64,000 bases of DNA. Origin: Gelatoporia subvermispora B. Its lineage: Eukaryota; Basidiomycota; Agaricomycetes; Polyporales; Gelatoporiaceae. The notes under the pieces are model-generated. The model ran no database searches. It saw only the letters and a list, made by a program, of their open reading frames with translations, and was not told where the DNA came from. Below are positions 60,340 to 64,000 of this stretch, in pieces; position 1 is the first letter of the stretch; every line of letters begins with the position of its first letter. The stretch spans positions 984,895 through 1,048,894 of the forward strand of contig KB445804.1 of the NCBI GenBank assembly GCA_000320605.2, read 5' to 3'. A program made the translations under genes and the position numbers.

Positions 60340-63300
60340 GTCGACGAGTGAAGGACGGAATATTGGTGAGTCAAAGGAGTGGAAATGTTACAAGGCCGGG
60401 CCCGTGGACAAGAGTCCTAATAATCGAAAAACGGGCGAGAGGTGTAGGACGCCAGATTGGCAATTGCAACAACGGGCGTCCTGGAAGCGAGTCAGGTCCG
60501 AATAAGAACAATAACGGAGAGTGGTGCACAGACCTAGAGAGGAGACTAGCGAGAACGGTATCGACGGAGGGTCGAGCTGAGACCTCGCCGACCTCTACAC
60601 CTTCGTCGTCGTCGTGTATAGCGATGAAGGGAAAGAAAGGGCCAGGAAAGAATGATGTCTCCTCCATGAAACGCGGGAATCGAAGCGCGTTCATGCCGCA
60701 TCGGCAGCTGGCGGCATCTGCCTTCGCATCGCATCGCAACCACCAGCGCCAACTGCGCACTTGGCTGCGCGCCTCTCGCTCATTTCCCGTCGCCTCACGT
60801 CCCTGGCCCTGATCTCTTTGTTCATCACCACTTGCGATATCAATGAGCTTGCGAGGATCGTTCACTGCGGTATTGCTCGTATCCTCAGTTGGCTTAATCT
60901 TGGGCAAGTTTCGAGTGTCTGCTGACACTCAGTATGGAACACTGTTGCTGTCAGAGTGGCCCGGGCTAGCCGGTCATCATACATCACTCCCCATTCTATC
61001 ACCATATACGTGTGCGTGATAAAGCACAGCTACTCTTAGAACAACGTCTTCCAGATCCAGAGTATAGCTGTTCTAGGACCTATTCGTGGAGTGAGGTCCT
61101 CCCAAACTGATATTTTCATAACCGAACTCAGAACTCGACTACCGATGAACCGTTGTTCACCAACATCATCACATCTGTCTGATTCGCATCGCTCGATGAT
61201 GAGCAAAGCTTTCGGATGCTCCCAGACAGTCTCAGACAAGGCGAGAGAGCCCATAAGAGGCAGAGCACCGCCTTGTGCATTCCGAAATAGCAATACGGCG
61301 ATTACATGAGTGCTGCTCCATGTGCGACCCATCCTGAGATATCTTTGAAAAGTCTGTCGAGCTCTGAGCTCGAGCTGTAAAAACAGAAATGATTTGTGCG
61401 AAAGCGTATCACGATCGGACAATGCCAGTAATCAACGGATCGGTAAGGGCTCTCTACCAGTGCGTGATCCTACCACGCAGTAAACGGGCTCCGAACATAG
61501 TGGCGGATCATCTCGTAGCAGACCAGGCGGTGATGGAAGAGACACGTTTCGTTATATCGTATAGCCATAGATAAGACACTGAGGTTGATCTGCAGAATCG
61601 CAGAACACGAGGACTTTGCACGTGTGGTTGCCCCAGTATGATCCACGTAGCGACGCGCGTCCATAGCAGAGATCTGAGAGAATAGCTTCACTGGAGCCTA
61701 GGATATCTAACAGTCACTGTTATCGCCCCAGAGTTTGATATCTGTGACCATGAATAATCAGCTCAAAGGAGCTGAGGGGTCTGGTCTGCAGTAAGTTATG
61801 CGCGGCAGCGCGTCTGTATGTCTTCACCGCCACCGGCGCTGCATCGAGAACGGATCGTGCAGCTCAGAAGAATAGCATTGTCCACAGTAAAGCATCAAGT
61901 CTGAGACGTATAGCACTGACGTCAACTGAGGGTAAAATTTGGTTGGCATCAGGATGTATCGATGAGACGCAGCGGCTGGAGGACCACGCCACCAACTTGA
62001 ACGCGTTTGGCACGTGATCGTTCCCACGACTTCACACGCTCTGTGGCCAAAGAGAGGTGCATGCTTGCGTTTTTGCTCTCGAGGCTACATATCTCAGTCT
62101 ATTGTTCGACGCGATGGTGGCTATGCGTTACCAGCCCGCGAATTACACTGGAAATCAGTCTGTGATTATATTTGAGGTGTCGGCTGCATTGGAAGTTCAT
62201 CTCCTTGGCCTCACTCGCGATGGTGTCTTAGAGCCTACTCCCTTCTGAGGCCTCGGCCTCATTCGCGCGCAGCCTGTTTGGGAGCGGTTACTGCCGTTCA
62301 GAGCAACTTCAACTATCACATGAACGCTCCTGGACCTTGAAAAAGTCCAGCAGATACTGACGATGACCTTACTTTCTAGACCCCGACCCCCATCGCCTCT
62401 TAACCACTCCGATGCTTTGTCGTACACGTCAGAGAAACTCTACATCTTCCAACAGCCCTTGATTCCCACTTTGGTTTGTACGATTCCGGTTTATCGGTAA
62501 TCGATGCCATCTCTGGCTTAACACTGGCCACCACGTCCGCTGTCATGGTCGTGGGTTTCCATCCGATCGACCTCGGCCTTTCCACACAAAAGCGTGAATC
62601 CAGGCACTCGGACAGGAACAACGTCAGCGTCCACCCTTTTGTAAACAAGAACCAGTGCATGTCCCTTCAAAGAAGTTGTCATTAAGAGAACGTCGTGACC
62701 TCCGGGCTTTTGGCCTTTCTCGGCTCGACCGTGGTCGCACCGATGGCCCTTCTCCTGTCAGCAAGGACGCGTTCTCCATTCCCGCCGAAATAGGATCCCT
62801 CTCTTCCATCTCCGATCGTGTTCTTCGCCATGTCATCCTTGAAGACAAGGCCAGGGCTCCGCAGTTATGGCAAGATATGCCGTCAGCACGGTGAGGATCT
62901 GGACCATCTAGTCCTTCATGATAACGCTTACGTTCATTGACGTGTACGTTGGTCTGCATGTTCTTGTCCTCGCCTACCATATCGGCCACTCCACGGTCCA
63001 GACTCGCCGTGGTGAGCCTTGGGATTTGCTGGGACGGGTGGGGTGCCCCCGTTGATTCACACGGTGACCTGGTGACCCCGTCTGTGTCCCAAGGCATCCC
63101 TCAAGCTCATGTGCTTCTCCCGGCGGTAGTCGGGAACAGGTAAGTGCGCACATGCGGTTTGACATACTTACATGGATGAGAGCGGCTCGCAGGTGTCCTT
63201 GCTGCTAACGCCGCCGGGATATGTGCATCGGAGACAGTCTGCTGCGTCTGCATAGGAGACGTTTGCTGAGTCTGCATCGGAGGCAGTCTGCTACGACTCG

Positions 63301-63480
63301 GGCCCGGCACGGCTTGATTCGCTCGCGCCGTCGCAGCCGCCTCGCAACGTGGACCTCGCCGTGCTGGACGCGGACGTCCAAGGTCTGTGACATGTGGATG
63401 AAGCCACCGACATGCTGCAAGTAGCTTAACAATTGCATCATCAGGATATGTGAGAGCATGTCTCATCCTCTATTCAACGA
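60340..63480. other. Gene-poor 3.1-kb stretch
   Basis: No gene is confirmed. Open pieces worth noting: a minus-strand frame 61422-61036 (128 codons, no upstream ATG at its head), and 62604-62890, which is open on both strands. The segment 60371-60928 is open on the minus strand directly upstream of the membrane protein gene and may be part of its 5' leader. Confidence 0.35.
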
Positions 63481-63964
63481 TGTACGGACATGCAGAGGGC
63501 CCTCTGGCGGAGGCTGAGATCATTGGCGTCCACTCGCGTCGTACCTCTTCAAGCTTCAGCTTCAGGACTGAAGTTCCCGCCTCAAGGTCGATCGCGTCTG
63601 CTAGAGGGCACAGGTTTTGCCGGCGCTCCGGCCGCGGCCCTGCATGGTGCACAAGGCAGACAGTTGATGACAACCTTCGCCTGGCTCGTTGTTTCCACCA
63701 GCTTCTCCGCGTCCTTAGGTCCGTCGAGGGCGCTCTTCACCTTGAAATTCTCCACTTTCTTCCCTTTCTCCTCGGAGCGATGGTATGCTCCACGGTCAAA
63801 TAGGCGGGAACACAAGTGCGCGAAGAAGCTGTTTAGCACCGAGCCTTCGATGGAGTCTAATTTATGAGTGGTAAATTCTCTGTGATCGATCCGAAGGTGC
63901 GGGAATCAAACTCACCTGTAGCGCCCGCGACAAGAATGGGGATCTTCTCGGGATGTGCAGCCAT
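63481..63964 (-). CDS. NmrA/epimerase-like NAD(P)-binding protein, possibly decaying
   Basis: The start is MAAHPEKIPILVAGAT at 63964-63916, a Rossmann beta strand. After an intron (63915 to about 63862) the next exon reads DSIEGSVLNSFFAH, then HRSEEKGKKVENF, DGPKDAEKLVETTSQAKVVIN; a further exon gives DAIDLEAGTSVLKLKLEE after a roughly 60-nt intron. This matches the layout of fungal NmrA/epimerase-type proteins (LVTGATGYIGGSVL ... RSEEKAKKLE ... ADADDLEAA). However, the glycine motif GATGxxGG has become GATDSIEG, losing two of three glycines. Beyond 63560 the frame is short and no later part was recognised. It may be a pseudogene, or a missed splice may restore the glycines. Confidence 0.5.
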
Positions 63965-64000
63965 TGTGCTAAGTGGCTGGTACAGGTGCAGCAATAACGC

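Noticed and set aside
61036..61422. 128-codon minus-strand frame
   Set aside because: No ATG at its head and no motif. Frames of this length are expected a few times by chance in 64 kb read in six frames.

Overview
The window is nuclear DNA from a filamentous basidiomycete, most likely an Agaricomycete (polypore-like). The evidence is the dense spacing of genes on both strands, introns of about 42-67 bp with GT-AG ends, fungal housekeeping proteins (Rcm1, Msl5, Swd2, Vps71, Kri1, Erg3, Met2, Lys20), and sesquiterpene synthases of the mushroom type. I called genes by reading frames on both strands and joining exons at splice signals. Many genes have several very short exons. Gene names rest on recognised motifs and remembered family sequences, not on a search.

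Layout, left to right. 1-16 kb is a housekeeping block: dolichol kinase (cut by the left edge), uracil-DNA glycosylase, a small bZIP factor, a GC-rich minisatellite tract, the TFIIH helicase XPB/Ssl2, branchpoint-binding protein Msl5 and rRNA methyltransferase Rcm1/NSUN5. 16-24 kb holds a class-A DnaJ, sterol C-5 desaturase Erg3, mRNA export factor Rae1 and an intron-containing tRNA-Arg(CCG). 24-36 kb holds a small conserved protein, a secreted GDSL esterase, an Hst3/4-type sirtuin, the SWR1 subunit Vps71/ZNHIT1, a membrane-anchored short-chain dehydrogenase and homoserine O-acetyltransferase Met2.

35.6-46.8 kb is the accessory part: two paralogous sesquiterpene synthases on the same strand, about 5.8 kb apart, with homocitrate synthase Lys20 between them and long gene-poor stretches around them. 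No cytochrome P450, transporter or regulator was recognised beside them. At 46.8-49.2 kb RPB5 and SWD2 diverge from a 59-bp gap. 49.5-54.7 kb holds a family of basidiomycete-type unknown proteins, including an intact F-box-like gene and an upstream-exon-for-exon paralogue killed by stop codons. The window ends with ribosome biogenesis factor Kri1, a single-pass membrane protein, a 3-kb stretch without a clear gene, and the start of an NmrA/epimerase-like gene with a damaged Rossmann glycine motif.

The most notable observations are structural. The DnaJ gene splits its start codon with an intron and encodes part of its HPD motif in a 6-nt exon. SWD2 needs a GC-AG intron. The sirtuin has a 411-nt interval that is either one long intron or a 123-residue insertion. 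The F-box pseudogene carries several in-frame stops aligned to an intact neighbour. I found no phage, CRISPR or defence system, and no convincing transposon.
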